From Kiritimatiellia bacterium (lineage in GTDB: Bacteria > Verrucomicrobiota > Kiritimatiellia > RFP12 > UBA1067): DNA of 49,291 nucleotides. Position 1 is the first letter of the stretch; the number at the start of each line of letters is the position of its first letter. The translations under genes were made by a program, and so were the position numbers. The notes under the pieces are model-generated. The model was not told where the DNA came from and did no database searches. It saw nothing but the letters and a program-made list of their open reading frames with translations. Positions 34,354 to 41,446 of the stretch are shown in pieces. The DNA lies in assembly GCA_017405115.1 (NCBI GenBank), contig JAFRBA010000112.1, positions 1 to 49,291 of the forward strand, written 5' to 3'.

Positions 34354-35352
34354 ATGAAAGACATATTGATTGCGTTCGTCCACGTGTTCGCCATGATGGC
34401 ACCGTGGCTCGTATTCGGATTCCTCATGGCGGGGATCATCGCCGTGTGGATTCCGCGAAGCTGGGTCAACCGCATGATGGGCGGGAGTTCGGGCATAGGC
34501 GGCATTCTTCGCGCCGTCGCAATCGGCGTCCCGCTTCCGATCTGCTCGTGCGGCGTGCTGCCGATTGCCGCGGGACTAAGGAAGCACGGTGCGGGCAAGG
34601 GGCCGACCGCCGCCCTGCTCGTGTCGACACCGCAGACCGGAATTGACTCGATTCTCGCGACCTACGCCCTGATGGGTCCGGTTTTCGCTATTGCGCGTCC
34701 TGTCGCCGCCGCGCTCACAGGCATCGTCGGCGGCGTTGTGGTGTCCGCCGTCGGCGGCGAAGACGCGGAGACGGTTGCGGCGGAGGATGCGCCGACCGGA
34801 CCGCGTGGAATCAAGGCGATATTCTGGCAGGCGTACAGGCGGCTTCTTGGCTCCGTCGCGAAGCCGCTCGCCATCGGGCTTGCGATCTCCGCGATTGTGA
34901 CGGTGCTGGTGCCGGACAACTTCTTTGCGGATGCGTTCCACGACAACGACTGGATCGCGATGCCCGTCATGGCGCTGGTGGGCTTCCCGATGTACGTCTG
35001 CTCCACGGCGTCGATCCCGATTGCCGCGTCTCTAATCGCGAAAGGCGTATCGCCTGGCGCGGCGTTCGTGTTCCTCATGGTGGGGCCTGCGATGAACGCG
35101 ATGTCGCTCACGACCGTCTCCGCACTTGTCGGACGCAAGGCCGCCGTGGCGTATCTTTTCACGATCGTCGCAGGGGCGATTCTGTGCGGAGTCGTAATCA
35201 ACCTCATCCCAAACGCAGCATCGGCCTCGGTGCTGGCAGCTTCGGCAGGGCATGCGCTTTCACCCGTCCATTGGGCGTCCGCGGTGTTTCTAGCGGCGAT
35301 GATGACTTACAATCTCGCGCGCCCCGTGGGGATGGGACACCGACATGGTTGA
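34354..35352 (+). CDS. SO_0444-family Cu/Zn efflux permease
   Basis: 332 residues with about eight to ten membrane segments in two halves. Signature PLPICSCGVLPIAAGLRKHG in the first half with the metal-binding CSCG, STPQTGIDSILATYALMGP, and the repeat-like SIPIAASLIAKGVSPGAA in the second half. Family members export copper or zinc. Same operon as csoR, which fits copper detoxification. Confidence 0.88.
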   Translation: MKDILIAFVHVFAMMAPWLVFGFLMAGIIAVWIPRSWVNRMMGGSSGIGGILRAVAIGVPLPICSCGVLPIAAGLRKHGAGKGPTAALLVSTPQTGIDSILATYALMGPVFAIARPVAAALTGIVGGVVVSAVGGEDAETVAAEDAPTGPRGIKAIFWQAYRRLLGSVAKPLAIGLAISAIVTVLVPDNFFADAFHDNDWIAMPVMALVGFPMYVCSTASIPIAASLIAKGVSPGAAFVFLMVGPAMNAMSLTTVSALVGRKAAVAYLFTIVAGAILCGVVINLIPNAASASVLAASAGHALSPVHWASAVFLAAMMTYNLARPVGMGHRHG

Positions 35353-35359
35353 ATTGAAT

Positions 35360-35403
35360 TACGCAAGATTGCGTATCGCAGAAGTGCGTAATCTTGGTAT
35401 AAT
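35360..35403 (+). promoter_or_regulatory. Promoter with repeated TACGCA/TGCGTA operator
   Basis: Perfect palindrome TACGCA-AGAT-TGCGTA (35360-35375), a third half-site TGCGTA (35385-35390), then TTGG-TATAAT with the -10 at 35398-35403. The sites cover the -35 region. The downstream leader has a CTGGGA/TCCCAG hairpin and GAGGAGG. The repressor is unknown. Confidence 0.55.
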
Positions 35404-35457
35404 GCTTGCGTCTTTTCTGGGAGCGAGGTTCCCAGCTTCTTGAGAGGAGGCGAAAAA

Positions 35458-35532
35458 TTGGCGAAGAGAAGAAACCGACTTTGTCTGCCTCACCAACATG
35501 GCGAAACTTATAATGGTATAATATGCGCATGA
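35458..35532 (+). CDS. Tiny open frame after a strong ribosome-binding site
   Basis: TTG start 7 nt after GAGGAGG, 24 codons (AKRRNRLCLPHQHGETYNG). It could be a leader peptide or the remains of a deleted gene that the operator at 35360 once controlled. Its end overlaps the next promoter. Confidence 0.3.
   Translation: MAKRRNRLCLPHQHGETYNGIICA
35509..35531 (+). promoter_or_regulatory. Promoter for a leaderless lipoprotein gene
   Basis: TGG-TATAAT with the -10 at 35517-35522 (a second TATAAT lies at 35509-35514), then six bases to ATG 35529. Confidence 0.6.
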
Positions 35533-35984
35533 CAAAAAGAATCATTAAGGCAACAATTCTAAAGTTGTTGGGACATGCGGCGGTGTGTATCCCGATGGTA
35601 TCCCTTGGAATGTTTCTTTTAGTTGTCTGTGGATGCAAAGAATTAGAACAGGCTGTTGATCGGCATGGCGATTATTTTTACCTAACGAAGAACTATGGTT
35701 CTTCTTCGGTGGGTTTTTCCCTTTGGGGGAAACGGCTGATGCATCAGAACGATGGTGAATTCGTGTTGTTTCCGGCGCCGACTGCAATCTTCCCCGGAAT
35801 TCCCTTGTTTCTCGTTGAGAAATGTGTAATATGCCCTGTGATCGACATCTGTCTTCTGCCCACAGACTTCTGGCGAAATATAGGGGCTGAAGAGGAAGAA
35901 AACATTCGAAAGAAGGGTTGCTATGTTCAGGTGATGGACGTCTTCGGCAGACCAGTGCCGGGTGTTGAAGTGCGGAGGTCTTAA
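35529..35984 (+). CDS. Small lipoprotein-like protein (possibly YceK/YidQ-like)
   Basis: 151 residues from ATG 35529, favoured because it sits at the predicted transcription start; an in-frame ATG at 35523 lies right against the -10. Hydrophobic start with a lipobox-like LLVVCGC, then a short domain with PVIDICLLPTDFWRNI, reminiscent of YceK/YidQ lipoproteins, and a C-terminal VMDVFGRPVPGVEV. AT-rich compared with neighbours. Function unknown. Confidence 0.6.
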   Translation: MTKRIIKATILKLLGHAAVCIPMVSLGMFLLVVCGCKELEQAVDRHGDYFYLTKNYGSSSVGFSLWGKRLMHQNDGEFVLFPAPTAIFPGIPLFLVEKCVICPVIDICLLPTDFWRNIGAEEEENIRKKGCYVQVMDVFGRPVPGVEVRRS

Positions 35985-36027
35985 AGGAGTATGACAATCT
36001 AACGGATATTCCGCCCGCAAAAGAGAA

Positions 36028-36270
36028 ATGAATGAAGACAATGACATGAACAGACGAGAATTCGCAAAAGGTTTACTGGCATTTGCGGGCGCGGTGGCGT
36101 TGGGAGGTGTCGGCATGGCCGAGGAAGGAACAAAGAAGATGAACAAGAAATGCATGGTCGTCTATTACTCGTGGAGCGGAAACACCCGCTTCGCTGCGGA
36201 GACGATTGCGAAGAAGGCGGGCGTTGAGGCCCTTGAGGAATTCGCCACCGAGCGTATCTCGGTCCAGTGA
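36028..36270 (+). pseudogene. Truncated Tat-exported flavodoxin
   Basis: 80 codons. Twin-arginine signal (NRREFAKGLLAFAGAVALGG) followed by the FMN-binding start of a flavodoxin (CMVVYYSWSGNTRFAAETIAKK), then an unrelated tail to a stop. The remaining 100 or so residues of flavodoxin are missing. ATG 36046 directly before the RR motif may be the native start. Confidence 0.7.
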
Positions 36271-36288
36271 AAGAAAACTTAAGAAACC

Positions 36289-36879
36289 ATGATGGTCGAT
36301 AGCGAAAAAGGGAAGTGGAAGGTGCTGTCGTCGCAGTACCTTATCCGCAAGCCGTGGCTGACGGCGCGGGTGGACAAGCTGGAGTTGCCGGACGGACGCA
36401 TCATGCCGGAGTACTACGTCATTGAATATCCTGATTGGGTCAACGTCATCGCCATAACCAAGGACGGAAAATTCATCATGGAGCGGCAGTATCGACACGC
36501 CGCCGGAATAACCGCCTACGAGTTGCCATGTGGCGTGATTGAGAAGGGCGAATCGCCGTTGGAGGCCGCGAAGCGCGAACTTGCCGAGGAGTCGGGTTAT
36601 GGCGGCGGTGAATGGCGCGAGCTCATGCAGATTTCGCCCAATCCCGGCGCGATGACGAACATGACGCACTGCTTCATTGCGGCGGGCGTGGAGAAGGTGG
36701 CCGAGCAGCACTTCGACGAACACGAATGCCTCACCGTGCATCTTCTGAATCGGGATGAAGTCTTTAGGCACATGAACGACAGCTCTATGGTGCAATCGCT
36801 CATGCTCGCCCCGCTCTGGCGGTATTTCTGCGAGACGGGAATGACTGCAGATTGTGGTAAACGAGTTCACGAGGCGTAA
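36289..36879 (+). CDS. Nudix hydrolase (ADP-ribose pyrophosphatase-like)
   Basis: 196 residues. Complete Nudix box from G82: GVIEKGESPLEAAKRELAEE then SGY, with the REx2EE metal-binding core. The preceding WVNVIAITKDGKFIMERQYRH resembles ADP-sugar pyrophosphatases. Cytoplasmic housekeeping of nucleoside diphosphate derivatives. The stop is followed at once by the start of the Gdx gene. Confidence 0.88.
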   Translation: MMVDSEKGKWKVLSSQYLIRKPWLTARVDKLELPDGRIMPEYYVIEYPDWVNVIAITKDGKFIMERQYRHAAGITAYELPCGVIEKGESPLEAAKRELAEESGYGGGEWRELMQISPNPGAMTNMTHCFIAAGVEKVAEQHFDEHECLTVHLLNRDEVFRHMNDSSMVQSLMLAPLWRYFCETGMTADCGKRVHEA

Positions 36880-36880
36880 G

Positions 36881-37195
36881 ATGAACTGGATGATTTTGAT
36901 AACGGCAGGGCTGTTCGAGGTTGTCTGGGCGACGGCGCTCAAGATGTCGAATGGTTTTCGGAATCCCTTAGCGGATGTCGTATGTGCTGCCGGAATGGCA
37001 CTTAGCTTCTGGCTCTTGTCCATCGCTATGAAGACGCTTCCAATGGGAACGGCCTACGCGGTCTGGACGGGGATCGGCGCAGTTGGCGGTGTTGCCGTTG
37101 GAATCGCAATGTTTGGCGAATCGGCGTCTGCACTGCGCATTGCATCCGCCGCGCTGATCGTCGCCGGAATCGTCGGCCTGAAAATTGCAAGATAG
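36881..37195 (+). CDS. Small multidrug resistance family, Gdx/SugE-type exporter
   Basis: 104 residues with four membrane helices. The conserved Glu in helix 1 (ITAGLFEVVWATALK) and the Gdx phrase GTAYAVWTGIGAVGGV with FGESAS point to the guanidinium-exporter branch rather than EmrE. Works as a dual-topology dimer in the inner membrane. No guanidine riboswitch is visible; it is coupled to the Nudix gene instead. Confidence 0.87.
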   Translation: MNWMILITAGLFEVVWATALKMSNGFRNPLADVVCAAGMALSFWLLSIAMKTLPMGTAYAVWTGIGAVGGVAVGIAMFGESASALRIASAALIVAGIVGLKIAR

Positions 37196-37205
37196 GTAGA
37201 GCGGA

Positions 37206-37937
37206 ATGATTGGGCTGGGTTCCATAGTCAATGCCGCCGCCATCGTTGCGGGTGGATGTGTCGGTCTTGTGGCCGGCAGGGCTATCAGCGAGCGCGTAAG
37301 GACGACGCTTGTCTCCGGGATGGCCGTCGGCACCCTGTTCGTCGGAGCGAGTTCTACATTCTCCAAGATGCTGTCGGTCGGCGATGGCGGCGCGGTGGAG
37401 TGTCGCGGCGCGCTGATGCTCGTGATGTCGCTTGCGATTGGCGCGGTGGCAGGGGAGATCGTCGACATCGACGGCAAGCTCGAGCGCTTCGGGGTATGGC
37501 TTCGCCGCGTTTCACGCAACGAGAACGACGGCTCGTTCCTCAATGGGTTCGTCACCGCATCTCTGACATATTGCATCGGGGCGATGGCGATACTCGGAGC
37601 TTTGGAGGACGGGCTTCGCGGCGATCCTTCGCTCCTCTACCTGAAGTCCGTGATGGACGGCATTTTCACAATCGCGCTCACGGCTTCTCTTGGCAAGGGC
37701 GTGGTTTTCTCGGCAATCCCAATCCTGCTCTATCAAGGGGGCATTACCATTGCGGCTTATCCTCTGCGCTCTGTGATGACGACTGAAGTTCTTGATGCGA
37801 TTTCCCTGACGGGCGGAGTGCTCATATTCTGCGTCGGATGGAACATCCTTTGGCGCGAAAAGAAGATTCGAGTGGCGAACCTGCTTCCGTCACTGGCAGT
37901 CGCCATCGTGTGGACGCTCGTGAAAGGCGGATTGTGA
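37206..37937 (+). CDS. DUF554 membrane protein (YdfK/YqgA-like)
   Basis: 243 residues with six to seven membrane segments. Family phrases: GLGSIVNAAAIVAGGCVGL, FVTASLTYCIGAMAILGALEDGL, SVMDGIFTIALTASLGKGV. Probable transporter of unknown substrate. Starts 10 nt after the Gdx gene. Confidence 0.85.
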   Translation: MIGLGSIVNAAAIVAGGCVGLVAGRAISERVRTTLVSGMAVGTLFVGASSTFSKMLSVGDGGAVECRGALMLVMSLAIGAVAGEIVDIDGKLERFGVWLRRVSRNENDGSFLNGFVTASLTYCIGAMAILGALEDGLRGDPSLLYLKSVMDGIFTIALTASLGKGVVFSAIPILLYQGGITIAAYPLRSVMTTEVLDAISLTGGVLIFCVGWNILWREKKIRVANLLPSLAVAIVWTLVKGGL

Positions 37938-37968
37938 CCCAGAGTGCACGGCGGGAAGAACATGGAGC

Positions 37969-38054
37969 CTAAATTTCCCCTGTAGATTCTTGCCGTTGGT
38001 CGCGTTCTTAGGGATTGGAGCAATGACGCTCCGCAACAAGAAAGGAACACGACC
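37969..38054 (+). promoter_or_regulatory. Shared leader motif, copy A
   Basis: TGTAGATT (37980-37987), 13 nt, GCGTTCTTAG (38002-38011), then a GGAGC/GCTCC hairpin and the AGAAAGGAA ribosome-binding site. The same order occurs before 41447 and 43557 with identical spacing of the two boxes. Could be an alternative-sigma promoter or a structured leader. Confidence 0.7.
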
Positions 38055-39005
38055 ATGAACAAGACAATCATCGTCTGCGCAATTGCTCTTCTCGGATTTG
38101 CCGCTTTCGCACAGGAACGACAGGGCATGGGACGGCGCATGCGAGAGAACCCGGACGCGAAACTGCACCGATTCTCCACAACCGTGGAGAAGGAGCGTCC
38201 GCAGCTCAACGACGAGACGAAACGCCTTATCGCGGCATACCACCGCAATCCGACGGAAGAGAACCGTGCCGCGCTGCGCAAGCAATGCGCCATCAACTAC
38301 GACAACATAGTCAAGCGCAAGAAAGCGAAGCTGGAGGAGCTGAAGCGGACTGCAAGACATCAGTCGAAAGTTGACGAAATGCAGGAGATCGTCGATGAGA
38401 TGATCGCCAACCGCGAAAAGCGCATTGACCAGACGATGGCGAGGTTCACCGACTCGCGATTTCGCGGCAGACGCAGAGACGACGGAGGGACGGGCTACCT
38501 CCCGCTCCTCGGCGCGGCGAAAAACGTCTCGGTCGCATACGCGCCCGTCACGAACGAGGACTACGCCCAGTTCACGGGGAAGCCGGTCGCAGAGGGGACG
38601 GAGAAGCATCCCGTGACGAACGTATCAGTCGAGGACGCGGGGAAATACTGCAAATGGCTCGGCGAGCGCGATCCGGCGCACATCTACCGCCTCCCGACGG
38701 AAGAGGAATGGGAACTCGCTGCGGGACACATGCCGAAGGATGCCGACTTTAATTGTGGAGTAGGTGACTCGATCCGCCCAGTAGATGCGTTCGCGCAGAC
38801 GAAAGGAGCATCCGGCGGCATTGACTTCTGGGGCAACTGCTGGGAGTGGACGGCAACCAAACGTGGCGACGGCAAGAACGCAGTAAAGGGCGGGGCGTTC
38901 GATTCCAAACGCACCGACTGCCGCACAGAGGCGAAGAACACGGCGAAGGACGCCTCCAAGGGCTACCCCAATGTGACGATCCGCCTTGTGCGCGAGTCGA
39001 AATAA
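38055..39005 (+). CDS. Secreted SUMF1 (formylglycine-generating enzyme-like) protein
   Basis: 316 residues. Signal peptide MNKTIIVCAIALLGFAAFAQ, a coiled-coil-like charged segment (about 50-130), then the SUMF1/FGE-sulfatase domain (PVTNEDYAQF, HPVTNVSVEDAGKYCKWLG, YRLPTEEEWELAAG, FWGNCWEWTATK, AVKGGAFDSKRTDCR). Most bacterial members of this fold bind ligands or act on unknown targets rather than sulfatases; no sulfatase is in this window. Signal peptide and leader nearly match those of the gene at 43557. Confidence 0.85.
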   Translation: MNKTIIVCAIALLGFAAFAQERQGMGRRMRENPDAKLHRFSTTVEKERPQLNDETKRLIAAYHRNPTEENRAALRKQCAINYDNIVKRKKAKLEELKRTARHQSKVDEMQEIVDEMIANREKRIDQTMARFTDSRFRGRRRDDGGTGYLPLLGAAKNVSVAYAPVTNEDYAQFTGKPVAEGTEKHPVTNVSVEDAGKYCKWLGERDPAHIYRLPTEEEWELAAGHMPKDADFNCGVGDSIRPVDAFAQTKGASGGIDFWGNCWEWTATKRGDGKNAVKGGAFDSKRTDCRTEAKNTAKDASKGYPNVTIRLVRESK

Positions 39006-39020
39006 TAGTGCAGCCCTTCC

Positions 39021-39073
39021 TTGCGTTCATAAGTCAGCTTATGCTATAATATGACTCAACTTGGTCAAGTCAT
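39021..39073 (+). promoter_or_regulatory. Phd/PIN promoter and candidate operator
   Basis: -35 TTGCGT at 39021-39026, an 18-nt spacer, TGC-TATAAT with the -10 at 39045-39050. The inverted repeat ATGACT...AGTCAT (39051-39073) covers the transcription start and suits antitoxin autoregulation. AAAAGGAG ribosome-binding site follows. Confidence 0.6.
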
Positions 39074-39088
39074 AAAAGGAGATTGTTG

Positions 39089-39340
39089 ATGGTTGCTGAC
39101 ATGCCGCTACCTACTATGGTGCGCTCTATCGCAGAAGCTAAAGCGCACTTCTCCGCCATTGTCGATGAGGCAAGCGGAGGCAAGTCGTTCATAATCTGCC
39201 GCGCCGGGCGTCCGCTCGTGACGATTATGCAATACGTGCAGCCGAAGCCGATTCGACACCCAGGTTCACTGAAGGGCAAGATTCGCATCGCTGATGATTT
39301 CGATGCATTGCCGGACGGTTTTGAGGAGGCGTTTGGATGA
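39089..39340 (+). CDS. Phd/YefM-family antitoxin
   Basis: 83 residues from ATG 39089, chosen for AAGGAG 8 nt upstream. Phd pattern: VRSIAEAKAHFSAIVDEA, then the strand IICRAGRPLVTIM and a C-terminal toxin-binding arm (DDFDALPDGFEEAFG). Stop overlaps the toxin start (ATGA). Confidence 0.85.
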   Translation: MVADMPLPTMVRSIAEAKAHFSAIVDEASGGKSFIICRAGRPLVTIMQYVQPKPIRHPGSLKGKIRIADDFDALPDGFEEAFG

Positions 39341-39699
39341 GATACCTTCTTGACACCCATGTCGTCCTGTGGTGGTATCTCGATTCATCGCAGTTGAAGA
39401 AGGAGCATCGCAAACTCATTGCCAACGGCGGCAATGAGATCTACGTCAGCGCGGCGGTGATATGGGAGATAGAAGTCAAACGGCGTAATGGAAAGCTTGA
39501 CTGTCCGCCAGACATGATGGAGCGCATCAAGGCAGACGGTTTCAGGATTCTTCCGATCATGGCGGAGCATCTTGTCCCCTTGCGCACAATCCCGCCGATC
39601 CACAACGACCCGTTCGACCGTATCATGGTATGCCAATCGATGGTCGAGAAGATTCCGTTGATATCATACGACAAGAATGTAAATGCCTATTTCGAGTGA
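39337..39699 (+). CDS. PIN-domain toxin (VapC-like)
   Basis: 120 residues. Acidic residues of PIN nucleases: Asp in YLLDTHVVLWW, Glu in AAVIWEIEVK, Asp in HNDPFDRIM, and LISYDKNVNAY near the end. Partner of the Phd-type antitoxin. Confidence 0.88.
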   Translation: MRYLLDTHVVLWWYLDSSQLKKEHRKLIANGGNEIYVSAAVIWEIEVKRRNGKLDCPPDMMERIKADGFRILPIMAEHLVPLRTIPPIHNDPFDRIMVCQSMVEKIPLISYDKNVNAYFE

Positions 39700-39855
39700 G
39701 CAAAGCGAAGACAGCTGATATGATCATCCTGCAAACCGCCGCCCACGAACATTTACGTTCGCAGGAGGCGTCCTTGCACACACATGGCGCACCCACTTTC
39801 TGATATATTACACGCCATCCAAGGAAAGCAATTATTTCAACAGGAGAAGCGAGAC

Positions 39856-41079
39856 ATGGGAACAACAATCAAGAAACTGATGTCTGCCGCAGTCGCGGCG
39901 GCGATTTGTCTTGCCGCACGAGCGACGACAGATTTTGTCGGTTCGTGGAATGGTAAACTTGATCTCGGTGTTGCCAAATTGCGGATTATAATCAATGTGT
40001 CCGCTGATGGCTCTTGCACTCTTGTCAGCCCAGATCAAAGCGCAAAGGAAATCCCAGCCAAATTCAAGACACCGACGCCAGACACGATGGAGGTCAGTGC
40101 ATCTTCCATAGGTGCTAAGTTCGTGGGGCATATGAAAGGCGAAGTGCTCAGTGGGACCTTTGCGCAGAACGGAATGAATCTGCCCCTTGAGCTGAAACGA
40201 GAACCGACGAAAGTCAATCGTCCGCAAACGCCACGTCCGCCGTTTCCATATGAGACTTCCGAAGTCGTGTTCACCAATGCATCCGCTGGCGCGGTTCTTG
40301 CGGGGACTCTTTCAATTCCGGCTAATGCGAAGTGCATTGCCTTGATGGTAACTGGGAGCGGACAGCAGAATCGCGACGAAGAGCTGTTCGGACACAAACC
40401 GTTTGCCGTCATTGCCGACTATCTGGCCAGAAAAGGAATCGCCACGCTGCGCTATGACGATCGCGGCACTGCAAAGTCGAAAGGCGGCTCGTTGAAGTCC
40501 GCCACCACACAAGATTTTGCCAAGGATGCGGCAGTCGGCATTGCATATCTCCGCAGTCTTGGGAAGTTCTCAAAGGTTGGCGTCATTGGTCACAGCGAAG
40601 GTGGTTCCATAGCATATATGCTCGGAGCGAACGGCGAGGTTGATTTCATTGTAAGCCTTGCGGGGCCAGCGGTCAAAGGCGATGTTCTGTTGCTTGAGCA
40701 GAACCGCGCTCTGCTGGGAGATGTTGCTAAAGATTTGACGCTTGAGCAAGTTCGCAACGCTCCCACCGTTAAGGGAAACGCTTGGTACAGGTTTTTCATG
40801 GGCTACGATCCGCAGCCTGACATCAGAAAGGTTACGTGTCCAGTGCTGGCGCTGAATGGCGAGAAAGACAGGCAAGTGGTTGCCAAGCTGAATGTTCCTG
40901 CGCTTCGCCGCGCTTTGCCTTCAAATAAGTTGAATACAGTAAAGACATATCCGGACTTGAACCATCTTTTTCAGCATTGCAAAACAGGCATGGCGACCGA
41001 GTATGGCGAGATAGAGGAAACTATTTCCGCGGAAGCCCTCAAGGACATTGCCAATTGGATTTTACGCATCACGCCTTAA
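39856..41079 (+). CDS. Secreted alpha/beta hydrolase
   Basis: 407 residues from ATG 39856 (CAGGAG upstream; signal peptide KLMSAAVAAAICLAARA). N-terminal beta domain (about 25-125), then an alpha/beta hydrolase with nucleophile GHSEGGS, an acidic NGEKDRQV and His in DLNHLF. Esterase or peptidase of unknown substrate. Slightly AT-richer than the glycan cluster. Confidence 0.82.
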   Translation: MGTTIKKLMSAAVAAAICLAARATTDFVGSWNGKLDLGVAKLRIIINVSADGSCTLVSPDQSAKEIPAKFKTPTPDTMEVSASSIGAKFVGHMKGEVLSGTFAQNGMNLPLELKREPTKVNRPQTPRPPFPYETSEVVFTNASAGAVLAGTLSIPANAKCIALMVTGSGQQNRDEELFGHKPFAVIADYLARKGIATLRYDDRGTAKSKGGSLKSATTQDFAKDAAVGIAYLRSLGKFSKVGVIGHSEGGSIAYMLGANGEVDFIVSLAGPAVKGDVLLLEQNRALLGDVAKDLTLEQVRNAPTVKGNAWYRFFMGYDPQPDIRKVTCPVLALNGEKDRQVVAKLNVPALRRALPSNKLNTVKTYPDLNHLFQHCKTGMATEYGEIEETISAEALKDIANWILRITP

Positions 41080-41376
41080 AGAGATATGCCGAAGTGCCAA
41101 GTAAGTCTGAAGCAGGTGCGCCGTTCGCATCAGGCGGAATGGAGATCATTGCCTGTCGCGTTCCTGAATGACATCACCTGCGAGATTGAGCGCGCTTTGC
41201 CCGTAAAGGCCAAGGTCGTCGTCCGCAAACGCCTCGGCGGTCTTTGAACGGTAGAACATGCCCATCGCATCATTCTCGGTTACATGATAATGCGCAGCGA
41301 GGACGGGCACAACTCCGCCGGTTCATGCATGGCAGAACTGCAACAAGCGAAATGCCGCCCGAAACTTTCTTTCGTC
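41080..41376. other. Intergenic region with a decayed small gene
   Basis: Apart from the minus-strand remnant at 41146-41310 I see no gene. The region ends at the shared leader motif. Confidence 0.5.
41146..41310 (-). pseudogene. Remnant of a DUF3791-like small protein
   Basis: 54 codons from a GTG at 41310. The sequence VTENDAMGMFYRSKTAEAF, then ADDDLGLYGQSALNL, follows the pattern of the small protein at 33065 (STLEAMMRFYDTPFYAKL). The start of the gene is missing and a stop lies just upstream. Confidence 0.45.
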
Positions 41377-41380
41377 TGGA

Positions 41381-41446
41381 CTGTAGATTCGCCGCCGCGA
41401 TTGCGTTCTTAGGAGTATGGGAAACCAGCAAGAAAGGAAACATGTG
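41381..41446 (+). promoter_or_regulatory. Shared leader motif, copy C
   Basis: TGTAGATT (41382-41389), 13 nt, GCGTTCTTAG (41403-41412), a short TGG-GAAA-CCA hairpin and AGAAAGGAA. Same box spacing as copies A and B. Confidence 0.7.

Noticed and set aside
36854..36889. Guanidine riboswitch before the Gdx gene
   Set aside because: The gene starts 2 nt after the Nudix stop; there is no leader to hold one.
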